DNA of 64,000 nt, taken from Lysobacter terrestris (lineage in GTDB: Bacteria > Pseudomonadota > Gammaproteobacteria > Xanthomonadales > Xanthomonadaceae). The notes under the pieces were generated by a model that saw only the letters and a list, made by a program, of their open reading frames with translations, did no database searches and was not told where the DNA came from. Shown here piece after piece: positions 1 through 11,001 of the stretch (positions are counted from its first letter, which is position 1; the number at the start of each line of letters is the position of its first letter). Position numbers and translations under genes: made by a program. Where the stretch lies: contig NZ_CP060820.1 in assembly GCF_014489475.1 (NCBI RefSeq), positions 434,001-498,000 of the forward strand, given 5' to 3'.

Positions 1-2046
<2,046 letters not shown>

Positions 2047-2118
2047 GGCAACTCCAGGATGCAGGCGGACGCGTATTTCATGGGCGACGCCGGGTAAATC
2101 GGGCCGCATTCCGGACGG

Positions 2119-2147
2119 TTATGGGGCTGACCGCGAAAGGATGCAAG
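2119..2147 (-). promoter_or_regulatory. Candidate sigma-32 (heat-shock) promoter of lon
   Basis: On the minus strand the sequence CTTGCAT, a 14-base spacer, then CCCCATAA lies 73 bases upstream of the lon start. The known sigma-32 consensus is CTTGAAA, 13-17 bases, CCCCATNT. The -10 matches well and the -35 matches five of seven bases. This is a pattern match only; lon is a heat-shock gene in many proteobacteria, which fits. The rest of the 312-base clpX-lon gap (2047-2358) holds the clpX terminator and nothing else recognised. Confidence 0.5.
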
Positions 2148-2311
2148 CGACCGTGTTCACCATTTGCCACCCAGGCAAATTAATCCATTCAAATCAAATG
2201 GTTGCGGCATTTACCCTGAACGGGTGAAAGCACGCTGCGGGCAACGAAAAGGCCTGCGAAATCGCGGCCCCGGCACTCACGGCAATCCTCGAACCGATGC
2301 AACCGCCAAAC

Positions 2312-2344
2312 GAAAAAACCGCCGCAGAAGGCGACGGTTTTTTC
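2312..2344 (-). terminator. Rho-independent terminator after clpX
   Basis: An inverted repeat with arms GAAAAAACCGCCGC and GCGACGGTTTTTTC (one G-T pair) lies 15 bases beyond the clpX stop. Poly-A and poly-T flanks mean it could work on both strands. It separates clpX from lon. Confidence 0.8.
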
Positions 2345-2358
2345 GGTGCAGCTCCGGA

Positions 2359-3642
2359 TTACTCCGCGGCGGCGATCTTGGGTGCCGCCGGCGGCGTCTG
2401 GTAGATCAGGTAGGGATCCGACTTGTGCTCGACCACCGACTCGTCGACCACGACCTTGCTGACGTTCTCCTGCGACGGCAGGTCGTACATCGTGTCGAGC
2501 AGAACGCTCTCGACGATCGTGCGCAGGCCGCGCGCGCCGGTCTTGCGCTTGAGCGCCTTCTTGGCGATGGCGGTCAGCGCGTCGGGGCGGAACTCGAGCT
2601 CCACGCCTTCCATGTCGAACAGCTTCTTGAACTGCTTGGTGATCGCGTTCTTCGGCTCGGTGAGGATGGTCACCAACGCCGCTTCGTCGAGTTCTTCCAG
2701 CGTGGCGACGACCGGCAGGCGGCCGACGAACTCGGGAATCAGGCCGAACTTGATCAGGTCTTCCGGCTCGACGTCCGCCAGCACCTTGCTGGTGTCGGTC
2801 TTGCGGGTGGTGCTCTTCACCTTGGCGCCGAAACCGATGCCACCGGCTTCGGTCGAGCGCTGCTGGATGATCTTGTCCAGGCCGGCGAATGCGCCGCCGA
2901 CGATGAACAGGATGTTGCGCGTGTCGACCTGCAGGAACTCCTGCTGCGGGTGCTTGCGGCCGCCCTGCGGCGGCACCGAGGCGATGGTGCCTTCGATGAG
3001 CTTCAGCAGCGCCTGCTGCACGCCCTCGCCCGACACGTCGCGGGTGATGGACGGGTTGTCGCTCTTGCGCGAGATCTTGTCGATCTCGTCGATGTAGACG
3101 ATGCCCTGCTGCGCCTTCTCGACGTCGTAGTCGCACTTCTGCAGCAGCTTCTGGATGATGTTTTCCACGTCCTCGCCGACGTAGCCGGCTTCGGTCAGCG
3201 TGGTGGCATCGGCCATGGTGAACGGCACGTTCAACAGGCGCGCCAGCGTCTCGGCCAGCAGCGTCTTGCCCGAACCGGTCGGACCGACCAGCAGGATGTT
3301 CGACTTCGCCAGTTCGACGTCGTCGTTCTTCTGCCGGCTCTCGATGCGCTTGTAGTGGTTGTACACGGCCACGGCGAGCGTCTTCTTCGCGCGCTGCTGA
3401 CCGATCACGTACTGGTCGAGCACCTCGAGGATCTCGCGCGGCTTGGGCAGGTGGCTGCGGGCCGACTGCGCCTTCTCCTCGAGTTCCTCACGGATGATGT
3501 CGTTGCACAGCTCTACGCACTCGTCGCAGATGAAGACGCTGGGGCCTGCGATCAGCTTGCGTACTTCGTGCTGGCTTTTGCCGCAGAACGAGCAATAAAG
3601 GATCTTGTTGCTGTCACCGCGGCCTTGTCGTTCGTCGCTCAT
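2359..3642 (-). CDS. clpX: ATP-dependent Clp protease ATP-binding subunit ClpX
   Basis: ClpX is the hexameric AAA+ unfoldase that feeds substrates into ClpP. The 427-residue product has the N-terminal C4 zinc-binding domain (Cys17, Cys20, Cys39, Cys42), Walker A GPTGSGKT at 120-127, the GYVG pore loop near 153-156 and Walker B at about 183-187. It also has an RKH pore loop near 229 and the IGF loop at 269-271 that docks onto ClpP. Length is normal for the family. It follows clpP on the same strand with a gap of about 140 bases. The SspB adaptor that delivers substrates to ClpXP is encoded at the other end of this window. Confidence 0.98.
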   Translation of the reverse strand: MSDERQGRGDSNKILYCSFCGKSQHEVRKLIAGPSVFICDECVELCNDIIREELEEKAQSARSHLPKPREILEVLDQYVIGQQRAKKTLAVAVYNHYKRIESRQKNDDVELAKSNILLVGPTGSGKTLLAETLARLLNVPFTMADATTLTEAGYVGEDVENIIQKLLQKCDYDVEKAQQGIVYIDEIDKISRKSDNPSITRDVSGEGVQQALLKLIEGTIASVPPQGGRKHPQQEFLQVDTRNILFIVGGAFAGLDKIIQQRSTEAGGIGFGAKVKSTTRKTDTSKVLADVEPEDLIKFGLIPEFVGRLPVVATLEELDEAALVTILTEPKNAITKQFKKLFDMEGVELEFRPDALTAIAKKALKRKTGARGLRTIVESVLLDTMYDLPSQENVSKVVVDESVVEHKSDPYLIYQTPPAAPKIAAAE

Positions 3643-3780
3643 GCCCCTGCCTTGCGTGTTGCTGGCTGCCGGTTGGCCGGCAGCCCGAGAATACCACAGC
3701 GTTCCGGGCCGTCTGCAGCCCCGATTTCATGCTGTTTTGTGTTTGAAATCAATGAGTTCGGCCGACCTGCCATCCGTCCG

Positions 3781-4419
3781 TCAAGCCGTCTGGATCGAAT
3801 CTTCCGGACGCCGCTCGAGCACCTGGTCGACCAAGCCGTACTCGCGGGCCGCTTCGGCGCTCTTGAAGTTGTCGCGCTCGGTGTCCCGGGCGATGGTTTC
3901 CAGGGCCTGGCCGGTATGCTTGGACAGCACTTCGTTGAGGCGCTGGCGCAGGGTCAGGATCTCGCGGGCGTGGATGTCGATGTCCGTCGCCTGGCCCTGG
4001 AAGCCGCCCAGCGGCTGGTGGATCATCACGCGCGAATTCGGCAGCGCGTAGCGCTTGCCCTTCGCACCCGACGCCAGCAGCAAAGCGCCCATCGAGGCCG
4101 CCTGGCCGACGCAGATCGTGCTCACGTCCGGCTTGATGTACTGCATGGTGTCGTAGATGGCCATGCCCGCGGTGACGATGCCGCCCGGCGAGTTGATGTA
4201 CAGGCTGATGTCCTTCTCGGGGTTTTCGGCCTCGAGGAACAGCATCTGCGCCACGATCACGTTGGCGACGTGGTCGTCGATCGGTCCGACCAGGAAGATC
4301 ACCCGCTCCTTCAGCAGGCGCGAATAGATGTCGTACGCGCGCTCGCCGCGGCTGGTCTGTTCGACCACCATCGGAACGAGGTTCAGGGCTCGGGTCTGGT
4401 TGTCCATCTGGAAAGGCAC
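3781..4419 (-). CDS. clpP: ATP-dependent Clp protease proteolytic subunit ClpP
   Basis: ClpP is the tetradecameric serine peptidase of the ClpXP complex. The catalytic triad is visible: Ser109 in GQAASMGA, His134 in MIHQPLGG and Asp183 in ARDTERDNF. The product is 212 residues from the ATG at 4419; an in-frame ATG four codons later (MDNQTRALN) is an equally good start and cannot be excluded. A short propeptide is expected to be removed before the active N-terminus. The gene lies between tig and clpX, the usual order in proteobacteria. Confidence 0.97.
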   Translation of the reverse strand: MPFQMDNQTRALNLVPMVVEQTSRGERAYDIYSRLLKERVIFLVGPIDDHVANVIVAQMLFLEAENPEKDISLYINSPGGIVTAGMAIYDTMQYIKPDVSTICVGQAASMGALLLASGAKGKRYALPNSRVMIHQPLGGFQGQATDIDIHAREILTLRQRLNEVLSKHTGQALETIARDTERDNFKSAEAAREYGLVDQVLERRPEDSIQTA

Positions 4420-4532
4420 CTGGTGGGTCTTGGGATGTCAGCAAATTGGGGGCAATGACGCGCCAGCGCAAGTGGTCGCGCAGGCCTCGGCGGAATTGCG
4501 GAGCGCCCCCGCCACCGAACGCCGGAAACGAC

Positions 4533-4558
4533 TCGGGCGCGGCCGGAGCCGCGCCCGA
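4533..4558 (-). terminator. Hairpin after tig
   Basis: A perfect 11-bp GC-rich stem (TCGGGCGCGGC / GCCGCGCCCGA) with a CGGA loop lies 40 bases past the tig stop, followed on the minus strand by a modest GTCGTTTCC tract. It is probably a partial terminator between tig and clpP. Confidence 0.5.
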
Positions 4559-4598
4559 AGCTGACCCGGCGCCCGTGGCAACCGGATCGGAACGCCCG

Positions 4599-5894
4599 TT
4601 ACTGGCGGATCGCCTCGCCGAACGACAGCGCCTGCTCGGTGTGCTGGGCGCGCTCGGCGATCCAGTCGATCACCTGCTCTTCCATCACGCGAGCCTGCAG
4701 GCCCGACATCAGCTGGGCGTCGTTGCGGTACAGCTCGATGACCTGCTGCGGCTCTTCGTAGGTCGAAGCGATCAGCTTCAGGGTCTCGGTCACGCGACGC
4801 GGGTCGAGGCGCAGCTCGTTGCGACGGGCGACTTCGCCGACGATCAGGCCGACCAGGACGCGCTTGCGGGCCGGATCCATGAAGCCGAGGTAGGCATCGG
4901 CCGGGATTTCCGGCACGTGCTGGCCCTGGCGGCGGGCCTGTTCGACCGCCTGGAAGGCCATGTTGCGGGCCTCGGCCTCGACCAGACGCGGCGGCATTTC
5001 GACGTGGGAATAGGCGGCGATCACCTGCTCACCCACCTCGCGGCGGAGGCGGGTCATCAGCGCACCCTTCAGCTCGCGCTCGAGGTTGGCACGGATGTCG
5101 GCGCGGAACTGCTCGGCATCGCCGCTCTTGATGCCGAAGCTGCGGATGAAGGGGCCATCGACTTCGGGGAGCACGGGCTCGGACACCTTGGTCGCCTTCA
5201 CGTTCACCTTGACCGTGCGACCGGCGAACTGCGGCACGCGCCAGTCGGCCGGGAAGTCGACATCGACGGCCTTCTCTTCACCCGTCTTCATGCCGGCCAG
5301 GGCCGACTCGATCGCCGCGAACATGGTGCCCGAACCGAGCACGGTCGCACCGCGCTCGACGCCTTCCGCCGGCACGCGCTCGTCGCCGGCCAGCGACCAG
5401 GTTTCGATCTCGACCGCATCGCCGTCCTGGGCGGCACGCTCGACCGGATTCCAGGTGCGGCGCTGCAGGCGCAGGTTCTCGATCATCGCGTCGAGGTCGC
5501 CGTCGAGCACTTCCGCGGTGTGGCGGGTCACGTTGAGCTTGGACACATCGACGTCGCCGAAATCCGGCACGACTTCGAACGTCGCCACGTAGGCCAGTTC
5601 GTCGCCTTCCTTGGGCTCGATGCGCGGATTGCCGGCGATCTGCAGCGAGTGCTCGCGCACGGCGTTGCCGAACCCTTCGCGCAGCAGCGCGTCGATGGCT
5701 TCGGCGCGGACCTGCTGACCGAAGCGCTGTTCGATCACCTTCTGCGGCACCTTGCCCGGGCGGAAGCCCTTGATCTTGGCGCCGCGCGCGATCTCGCGCA
5801 GGCGGCCGTCCACCACGCTTTCCAGGCGATCCGCCGGAAGCGAGAAGGTGACGCGGCGTTCGAGGTTGCCCAGGGTTTCGACCGAAGCTTGCAT
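4599..5894 (-). CDS. tig: Trigger factor (ribosome-bound chaperone / prolyl isomerase)
   Basis: Trigger factor binds ribosomal protein L23 at the exit tunnel, shields nascent chains and has peptidyl-prolyl isomerase activity. The 431-residue product starts [20 protein letters not shown] and carries the ribosome-binding signature [12 protein letters not shown] near residue 44. An FKBP-type isomerase segment follows in the middle, then a long helical C-terminal chaperone domain. Length matches the family. It is the first gene of the tig-clpP-clpX-lon block on the minus strand. The 230 bases upstream, to tRNA-Leu, hold no other feature I can recognise. Confidence 0.96.
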   Translation of the reverse strand: MQASVETLGNLERRVTFSLPADRLESVVDGRLREIARGAKIKGFRPGKVPQKVIEQRFGQQVRAEAIDALLREGFGNAVREHSLQIAGNPRIEPKEGDELAYVATFEVVPDFGDVDVSKLNVTRHTAEVLDGDLDAMIENLRLQRRTWNPVERAAQDGDAVEIETWSLAGDERVPAEGVERGATVLGSGTMFAAIESALAGMKTGEEKAVDVDFPADWRVPQFAGRTVKVNVKATKVSEPVLPEVDGPFIRSFGIKSGDAEQFRADIRANLERELKGALMTRLRREVGEQVIAAYSHVEMPPRLVEAEARNMAFQAVEQARRQGQHVPEIPADAYLGFMDPARKRVLVGLIVGEVARRNELRLDPRRVTETLKLIASTYEEPQQVIELYRNDAQLMSGLQARVMEEQVIDWIAERAQHTEQALSFGEAIRQ

Positions 5895-6126
5895 TGCTGA
5901 CGACTCCTGCAGCCCGCGCGGTCGCTTCCGCGGGGCGGTGTATGAAGGCTGGTTGACGGGTTGCTGCCGACGGAACGGCGCAAAACCGGGCCCCGGCGGA
6001 ACTTGCTAGTTTCGCTGATTACGGGGCCGGGTGCCAGTTGGGCGACTTTGGATTGCGCGTGTTCAGGGCGCCGGCGGGGCCGCCCCGCGTGCCTAGCGAA
6101 CCGCGGCTGCCCGCCGATTGCGGTGC

Positions 6127-6211
6127 TGGTGCGAAAGGAGGGACTCGAACCCTCACGGTGTTACCCGCTGGAACCTAAATCCAGTGCGTCTACCAATTCC
6201 GCCACTTTCGC
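6127..6211 (-). tRNA. tRNA-Leu (anticodon UAG)
   Basis: Reverse-strand cloverleaf of 85 bases with acceptor GCGAAAG/CTTTCGC, long variable arm typical of leucine, TTCGAGTCC T-arm and encoded CCA. The anticodon loop TTTAGGT gives UAG. Confidence 0.96.
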
Positions 6212-6257
6212 ATGACTGCGGATTCTAGCCGGGAGCCCAGGCTCCCCGACAAAGCAA

Positions 6258-6285
6258 AACGCCCGGTCTTTCGGACCGGGCGTTT
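6258..6285 (-). terminator. Terminator between tRNA-Lys and tRNA-Leu
   Basis: A perfect stem AAACGCCCGGTC / GACCGGGCGTTT with a short loop is followed on the minus strand by TTTTGCTTTG. It lies inside the tRNA cluster, so tRNA-Leu may depend on read-through or on its own promoter. Confidence 0.7.
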
Positions 6286-6291
6286 CGTGTT

Positions 6292-6367
6292 TGGTGGGCC
6301 GTCAAGGATTCGAACCTTGGACCTATTGATTAAGAGTCAACTGCTCTACCAACTGAGCTAACGGCCC
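6292..6367 (-). tRNA. tRNA-Lys (anticodon CUU)
   Basis: 76-base reverse-strand cloverleaf, acceptor GGGCCGT/ACGGCCC, encoded CCA, T-loop GGTTCGAAT. The anticodon loop CTCTTAA gives CUU. Confidence 0.96.
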
Positions 6368-6440
6368 CGAACAACGGGAGCGGAATTGTAAGCAAACCGT
6401 TTCTGTTTAGCAAACCTGTTTGGCAAACGATTTCGCGAAC

Positions 6441-6518
6441 TGGGGTGGCTGAGGGGACTCGAACCCCCGACATCTGGAATCACAATCCAGTACTCTAACC
6501 AACTGAGCTACAGCCACC
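6441..6518 (-). tRNA. tRNA-His (anticodon GUG)
   Basis: Acceptor GTGGCTG/CAGCCAC with encoded CCA. The anticodon loop TTGTGAT gives GUG. Base 73 is C and the base before position 1 is an encoded G that can pair with it, the identity element of tRNA-His. Confidence 0.96.
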
Positions 6519-6544
6519 ATAAAGCTTGTTTTCACGGCATTTCT

Positions 6545-6621
6545 TGGCGCGCCCGGCGGGACTCGAACCCACAACCACCGGCTTAGAAGGCCGGTGCTCT
6601 ATCCGGTTGAGCTACGGGCGC
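6545..6621 (-). tRNA. tRNA-Arg (anticodon UCU)
   Basis: 77-base cloverleaf, acceptor GCGCCCG/CGGGCGC, encoded CCA, T-loop GGTTCGAGT. The anticodon loop CTTCTAA gives UCU, reading the rare AGA/AGG codons. Confidence 0.96.
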
Positions 6622-6666
6622 CAGATTCGCATCTTAACTGACCCGCGATTTCAACCAGCTGGAGGA

Positions 6667-6743
6667 TGGTCGGGGCAGAGGGATTCGAACCCACGACATC
6701 CAGCTCCCAAAGCTGGCGCTCTACCAGGCTGAGCTATACCCCG
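6667..6743 (-). tRNA. tRNA-Pro (anticodon UGG)
   Basis: 77-base cloverleaf, acceptor CGGGGTA paired with the 3' arm TGCCCCG, encoded CCA. The anticodon loop TTTGGGA gives UGG. It is the first gene of the five-tRNA cluster in the direction of transcription. Confidence 0.96.
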
Positions 6744-6873
6744 AAGCCGGTACTTCCGTGCGCGCCTAACGCCGCGAAAGGCCGGCCATTCTGGGCGCAC
6801 TGCACCATTGTGTCAACGACGGAACGCGTCAGCGCTTTGGGTATGCTCGCCCGACCCACCAAGGACCTTCGAC

Positions 6874-7632
6874 ATGATGCGCAGCGGCAACCCGGCTCTA
6901 AAGGAATCGACCTTCCTCGACCTCGCCAGCGGCACCGTGGTACGCGGTGCCGATTCGATGACGCTGAACGGAACGGTCAACAAGACCGGCCTGCTCCTCG
7001 TCCTGAGCGTCATCACCGCCACCTTCGCCTGGAGCCAGATCCAGTTCACTCCGGAAGGACCGGTCGGCGCCATGCCCTACCTGCTGGGCGGCGCGCTGGG
7101 CGGCCTGGTGTTCGCCTTCGCCACCGTGTTCAAGAAGGAGTGGGCGCCGGTCACCGCACCGCTGTACGCGATCGTGGAGGGCTTTTTCCTCGGCGCCATT
7201 TCGGCGATGTACAACCACCGGTACGAGGGCATCGTGCTGCAGGCGGTGCTGCTCACCTTCGGCACGCTGTTCGCGTTGCTGTTCGCCTACCGCTCCGGCC
7301 TGATCCGCGCGACCGAGAACTTCAAGCTCGGCGTGGTCGCCGCGACCGGCGGCATCGCGCTGGTCTACCTCGCCTCGATCGTGCTGGGCTTCTTCAACAT
7401 CAGGATCCCGATGATCCACGAGTCGGGCATCGTCGGCATCGGCTTCAGCCTGTTCGTGGTGGTGATCGCGGCGCTGAACCTCGTGCTGGATTTCGACTTC
7501 ATCGAAACCGGCGTCGAGCAGGGCGCGCCGAAGTACATGGAGTGGTACGGCGCATTCGGCCTGATGGTCACGCTGGTATGGCTGTACGTGGAATTCCTGC
7601 GCCTGCTCTCGAAGCTGCAGTCGCGCGACTGA
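6874..7632 (+). CDS. Bax inhibitor-1 / YccA-like membrane protein
   Basis: An integral membrane protein of 252 residues with seven or so hydrophobic helices (from about residue 35 to the C-terminus), resembling the bacterial branch of the Bax inhibitor-1/YccA family. Some members of this family are calcium-leak channels and YccA modulates FtsH. The C-terminal half has the family pattern LDFDFIETGVE followed by a W-rich helix. The ATG at 6874 follows AAGGACC; the immediately following ATG at 6877 is an alternative start. The gene stands alone between the tRNA cluster and a convergent antiporter gene. Function here is inferred from family only. Confidence 0.8.
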   Translation: MMRSGNPALKESTFLDLASGTVVRGADSMTLNGTVNKTGLLLVLSVITATFAWSQIQFTPEGPVGAMPYLLGGALGGLVFAFATVFKKEWAPVTAPLYAIVEGFFLGAISAMYNHRYEGIVLQAVLLTFGTLFALLFAYRSGLIRATENFKLGVVAATGGIALVYLASIVLGFFNIRIPMIHESGIVGIGFSLFVVVIAALNLVLDFDFIETGVEQGAPKYMEWYGAFGLMVTLVWLYVEFLRLLSKLQSRD

Positions 7633-7649
7633 TCCACTGCAACCCCATG

Positions 7650-7679
7650 AAAAAAAGGGCGCCCAGGCGCCCTTTTTTT
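7650..7679. terminator. Bidirectional terminator
   Basis: Stem GGGCGCC / GGCGCCC flanked by seven A and seven T bases, between the convergent Bax-inhibitor-like and antiporter genes. It is symmetrical and should stop transcription from both sides. Confidence 0.9.
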
Positions 7680-7681
7680 CG

Positions 7682-9034
7682 TCAGCCCTCCATCGCCGCC
7701 GCTACGGACCGCGGCTCGCGCACCCGCGACGGCCACAGCATGAAGCCGATCGCCACCGCCCCCAGCAACCAGGCGTAATGCACCTTGCCGGCGATCGCCA
7801 GCGGCGACACCGAACCCAGCGATGCCGCCAGCAGGATCTGCGCGCCGTACGGCAACAGGCCCTGCGTCACGCAGGCGAAGATGTCGAGCACGCTCGCCGC
7901 GCGCGCCGGCGGCACGCCGTGGTCGTTGGCGATGTCGCGCGCCAGGCTGCCGCTGATGAGGATGGCCACCGTGTTGTTGGCGGTGAATGCGTCGGTCGTC
8001 GCCGACAGCGCGGCGATGCTCACTTCCCCCGCCCGACGGCTCTTGTGGCCGCGCGCGAAACGGCCAATCGCCTGTGCCACCCAGGCCAGGCCACCGGTGG
8101 CCTTCATCAGCGCGCCCAGTCCGCCGACCAGCAGCGACAGCAGGATGATTTCGACCATGCTCTCGAAACCGTCCCAGATGTGCGCGGCGTACGAGGCCAG
8201 GCCGAAATCCGGCGCGAGGAAGGCGCCGATGACGCCCGCCAGCACCAGCCCGATCCCGAGCACGAGGATCACGTCCAGGCCGAACAGCGCCAGCGCCAGC
8301 ACGACCAGGTAAGGCAGCACGAGCCAGGGCGACGCCGGCTCCATCGGCTGCACCGGCGCGGTGTCGCCCACGAATCCAAGCACCACGAGCGTCAACACGG
8401 CCGCCGGCAGCGCCAGCTTCAGGTTCTCGCGGAACTTGTCGCGCATCGAGCAGCCCAGTGTCCGGCTGGCCACGATCGCCGTATCGGAAATCACCGACAG
8501 GTTGTCACCGAACGTCGCGCCGCCGATCACCGCACCGAGCACCAGCGCGCGATCCAGTCCCGAGGCATCCGACACCCCCAGGGCGATCGGCGCCACCGCG
8601 GCGATGGTGCCCATCGAGGTGCCCAGCGACAGCGAAATGAAGCCCGCGACGACGAACAGCGCCGGCAGCAGCAAGGCGGGATGCACGTTGCCGATGCCCA
8701 GCGCGACGATCGCATCGACCGCGCCGATCGCCTTGGACACTTCGACGAAGCCGCCGGCCAGCAGGAAGATCAGGCACATCAGCACGACGTTGTGGTCGCC
8801 CATGCCCTGCAGCAGGGTTTCGAGCGGACGCAGCTTGCGGCGCCAGGCGATGAACGCGGCCAGCGCCAGCGCCGGCAGGATCGCGACCGGCGCCCGCAGC
8901 TGGTAGAAGCCCATCGCCTCGCCGTGCAGGGTGAAGTACATGCCCGCACCGAAGAACAGCGCCAGGAACAGCAGCAGCGGGGTCAATGCCAGCGCACTGG
9001 GGCGTACGACCGCGGGGGCGGGTGATTGTTCCAT
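7682..9034 (-). CDS. NhaC-family Na+/H+ antiporter
   Basis: A 450-residue protein with about eleven hydrophobic segments. The conserved stretches GTSMGTIAAVAP near the middle, GGATFGDNLSVISD and TDAFTANNTVAILI are typical of the NhaC/ArsB-like antiporter superfamily. The likely role is sodium/proton exchange across the inner membrane. The ATG at 9034 is chosen because the hydrophobic N-terminus starts soon after it; the frame extends further upstream but that extension looks non-coding. The Shine-Dalgarno is weak (GGATAAAAAG). The gene is monocistronic. Substrate cannot be fixed from sequence; related carriers move organic anions or amino acids. Confidence 0.8.
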   Translation of the reverse strand: MEQSPAPAVVRPSALALTPLLLFLALFFGAGMYFTLHGEAMGFYQLRAPVAILPALALAAFIAWRRKLRPLETLLQGMGDHNVVLMCLIFLLAGGFVEVSKAIGAVDAIVALGIGNVHPALLLPALFVVAGFISLSLGTSMGTIAAVAPIALGVSDASGLDRALVLGAVIGGATFGDNLSVISDTAIVASRTLGCSMRDKFRENLKLALPAAVLTLVVLGFVGDTAPVQPMEPASPWLVLPYLVVLALALFGLDVILVLGIGLVLAGVIGAFLAPDFGLASYAAHIWDGFESMVEIILLSLLVGGLGALMKATGGLAWVAQAIGRFARGHKSRRAGEVSIAALSATTDAFTANNTVAILISGSLARDIANDHGVPPARAASVLDIFACVTQGLLPYGAQILLAASLGSVSPLAIAGKVHYAWLLGAVAIGFMLWPSRVREPRSVAAAMEG

Positions 9035-9156
9035 CTTTTTATCCGGATGAAAGAATATATCGCCACATTTTGCAGTGCAGCAAACGCCCTGTCGAGCACT
9101 TCCCGCGGGAAACAGCGGGGCTTGCCGTGCAACAGCGGCGCCGGCCGGCCAAAACA

Positions 9157-9182
9157 AACGGGGCGCCCATGGGCGCCCCGTT
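9157..9182 (-). terminator. Terminator after isocitrate dehydrogenase gene
   Basis: Perfect 12-bp stem AACGGGGCGCCC / GGGCGCCCCGTT followed on the minus strand by a T-rich GTTTGTTTT tract, 22 bases beyond the dehydrogenase stop. Confidence 0.85.
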
Positions 9183-9203
9183 CAGGCAACCGGCGATGTG
9201 GGC

Positions 9204-10211
9204 TTACACGCGGCCGGCGATCGCCTTGGCGAAGCTCATGGTGTTGCCCTCGCCGCCCAGGTCGGGGGTCAGCGAATCCTTGGCTTCCAGCGTGGCGACG
9301 ATGGCCGCGCGCAGGCGCTCGGCCTTCTCGGTCATGCCCAGGTGGTCGAGCATCTGCGCCGCGCCCAGCAGCAGTGCGCAGGGATTGGCGATGCCCTTGC
9401 CGGCAATGTCCGGCGCCGAGCCGTGCACGGCCTCGAAGATCGCCGCGTCGGTGCCGATGTTGGCCCCCGGGGCCAGGCCCAGGCCACCGACCAGGCCGGC
9501 GCACAGGTCGGAAATGATGTCGCCGAACAGGTTCGTCGTGACGATGACGTCGAACTGCTCCGGCTTCATCACCAGCTGCATGCAGGTGTTGTCGACGATC
9601 ATCTCGTTGCACTGGATATCGGGGTATTCCATCGCCACCGCGCGCGCGGTCTTGAGGAACAGGCCCGAGGTCGACTTCAGGATGTTGGCCTTGTGCACCA
9701 CGGTGACCTTCTTGCGGCCGGTCTTGCGGGCCAGTTCGAAGGCGTAGCGCACGATGCGCTCGGAGCCGCGGCGGGTGGTCTTGGTGACCGAAGTGGCGGT
9801 TTCGCCGTCTTCCGACAACGCCTGGCCCTCGGCGCTGTACGCGCCTTCGGTGTTCTCGCGCACCGTGATCAGGTCGACGCCGGTCGGGAAGCGCGACTTG
9901 GTGTTCGGGAACGACTTGGCCGGACGCACGTTGGCGTACAGGTCGAAGCGCTTGCGCAGCTCGACGTTGATCGAGGAGAAACCCTCGCCCACCGGCGTGG
10001 TCAGCGGCGACTTCAGCGCGATGCGGTTCTTGCGGATCGAATCCATGGTCGCGGCGGGCAGCAGCTCGCCGTGCTTTTCAAGCGCGACCAGGCCGGCGTC
10101 GGCGAATTCGTACTGCAGGCCCAGATCCATCGAATCGAGCACGTGCAGGGTGGCGTCCATGATTTCCGGGCCGATGCCGTCGCCGCGGATAACCGTGATT
10201 GTTGTCGTCAT
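9204..10211 (-). CDS. icd: NAD-dependent isocitrate dehydrogenase
   Basis: A 335-residue member of the isocitrate/isopropylmalate dehydrogenase family, catalysing oxidative decarboxylation of isocitrate to 2-oxoglutarate in the TCA cycle. Seen motifs: N-terminal VIRGDGIGPEIM, the substrate loop TPVGEGFSSINVELRKRFDL, LYANVRPAKS, ITVRENTEGAYS, and the NLFGDIISDLCAGLVGG metal-binding segment. The short length and these motifs fit the NAD-linked IDH found in Xanthomonas rather than the long monomeric NADP enzyme; coenzyme choice is inferred from family. The start at MTTTITVIRG is preferred over an upstream in-frame ATG nine codons earlier. Confidence 0.88.
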   Translation of the reverse strand: MTTTITVIRGDGIGPEIMDATLHVLDSMDLGLQYEFADAGLVALEKHGELLPAATMDSIRKNRIALKSPLTTPVGEGFSSINVELRKRFDLYANVRPAKSFPNTKSRFPTGVDLITVRENTEGAYSAEGQALSEDGETATSVTKTTRRGSERIVRYAFELARKTGRKKVTVVHKANILKSTSGLFLKTARAVAMEYPDIQCNEMIVDNTCMQLVMKPEQFDVIVTTNLFGDIISDLCAGLVGGLGLAPGANIGTDAAIFEAVHGSAPDIAGKGIANPCALLLGAAQMLDHLGMTEKAERLRAAIVATLEAKDSLTPDLGGEGNTMSFAKAIAGRV

Positions 10212-10318
10212 TGGGGATTCCAGACAGGCCGACGCCACGCGGGAAGGCGTGGCGCCGTTGGGGGCTTAGAACCTGCAATTATGGCAGATGCGGGGTCGGA
10301 CCGTACGCCCGCGCACCT

Positions 10319-10735
10319 TCAACCATGGTCGTGGGCGACCGGCGCGCCGGCATCGCCGGATTCGAGCTGGTCGAGGAAATCCACTGCCCGCCGCAGGTGC
10401 GGGATGACGATGGAGCCGCCGACCACCAGTCCGACCGAGAACGCCTCGAACATCTCGTCGCGGTTGACCCCGGCCTCGCGGCACTGGGCGACGTGGTAGC
10501 TGATGCAGTCGTCGCAACGCAGCACCAGCGAGGCAACCAGGCCCAGCAGTTCCTTGGTCTTCACATCCAGCGCGCCGGCCTGGTAGGTCTGGGTGTCCAG
10601 CGCGAAGAAACGGCGCACGACCTGGTTGGGTTCGGCGAGGATGCGTTCGTTCATGCGCTTGCGGAACGCAGTGAACGTAGCCACTCCGCTTTCGCTCTGC
10701 GCGACGCGGTCCTTCTCGCTGTCGCCGGCGCTCAT
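10319..10735 (-). CDS. Carboxymuconolactone decarboxylase / AhpD-like protein
   Basis: A 138-residue protein of the carboxymuconolactone decarboxylase fold with a CxxC pair (Cys74-Asp-Asp-Cys77) in the sequence RCDDCISYH. In AhpD-like peroxidases the same position carries the redox-active cysteines next to a histidine. The start at 10735 overlaps the glutaredoxin stop in an ATGA junction, so the two are translationally coupled. Pairing with a CPYC glutaredoxin suggests a thiol peroxidase or disulfide relay role, but decarboxylase activity is not excluded. Residues 1-20 and the tail after about 125 look disordered. Confidence 0.8.
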   Translation of the reverse strand: MSAGDSEKDRVAQSESGVATFTAFRKRMNERILAEPNQVVRRFFALDTQTYQAGALDVKTKELLGLVASLVLRCDDCISYHVAQCREAGVNRDEMFEAFSVGLVVGGSIVIPHLRRAVDFLDQLESGDAGAPVAHDHG

Positions 10736-11001
10736 GCCGCACCCGCCAGCAGCGGTTCGAAGCCACCGGCGCGATGCAGCGCCATCATGTCGTCGTAACC
10801 GCCGACATGGACATCGCCGACGAAGATCTGCGGCACGCTGGTACGGCGCGTGAGCGCGACCATCTTTTCGCGCTCGGCCGGATCGGTGTCGACGCGGACC
10901 TCGCTCCACGCAAGGCCCTTGCTCTTGAGGAAATTCTTGGCTGCCACGCAGTAAGGGCAGACTGCGGTGCTGTAGATGACAATACGGGGGGCGTCGCTCA
11001 A
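10732..11001 (-). CDS. grxC: Glutaredoxin (dithiol CPYC type)
   Basis: An 89-residue dithiol glutaredoxin with active site Cys15-Pro-Tyr-Cys18 and the TSVPQIFVGDVHVGGYDD glutathione-binding segment with cis-proline. It reduces disulfides and mixed glutathione disulfides in the cytosol. The start is a TTG at 11001: an AGGAG Shine-Dalgarno sits seven bases upstream and the protein then begins SDAPRIVIYST, the natural family N-terminus. Reading further upstream gives a non-homologous extension. It is divergent from the M48 protease gene and its stop overlaps the next gene by four bases. Confidence 0.92.
   Translation of the reverse strand: MSDAPRIVIYSTAVCPYCVAAKNFLKSKGLAWSEVRVDTDPAEREKMVALTRRTSVPQIFVGDVHVGGYDDMMALHRAGGFEPLLAGAA

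Noticed and set aside
7682-9157. Longer antiporter start at 9157
   Set aside because: The extra 41 residues are polar and contain no family sequence; the hydrophobic N-terminus begins after the ATG at 9034.
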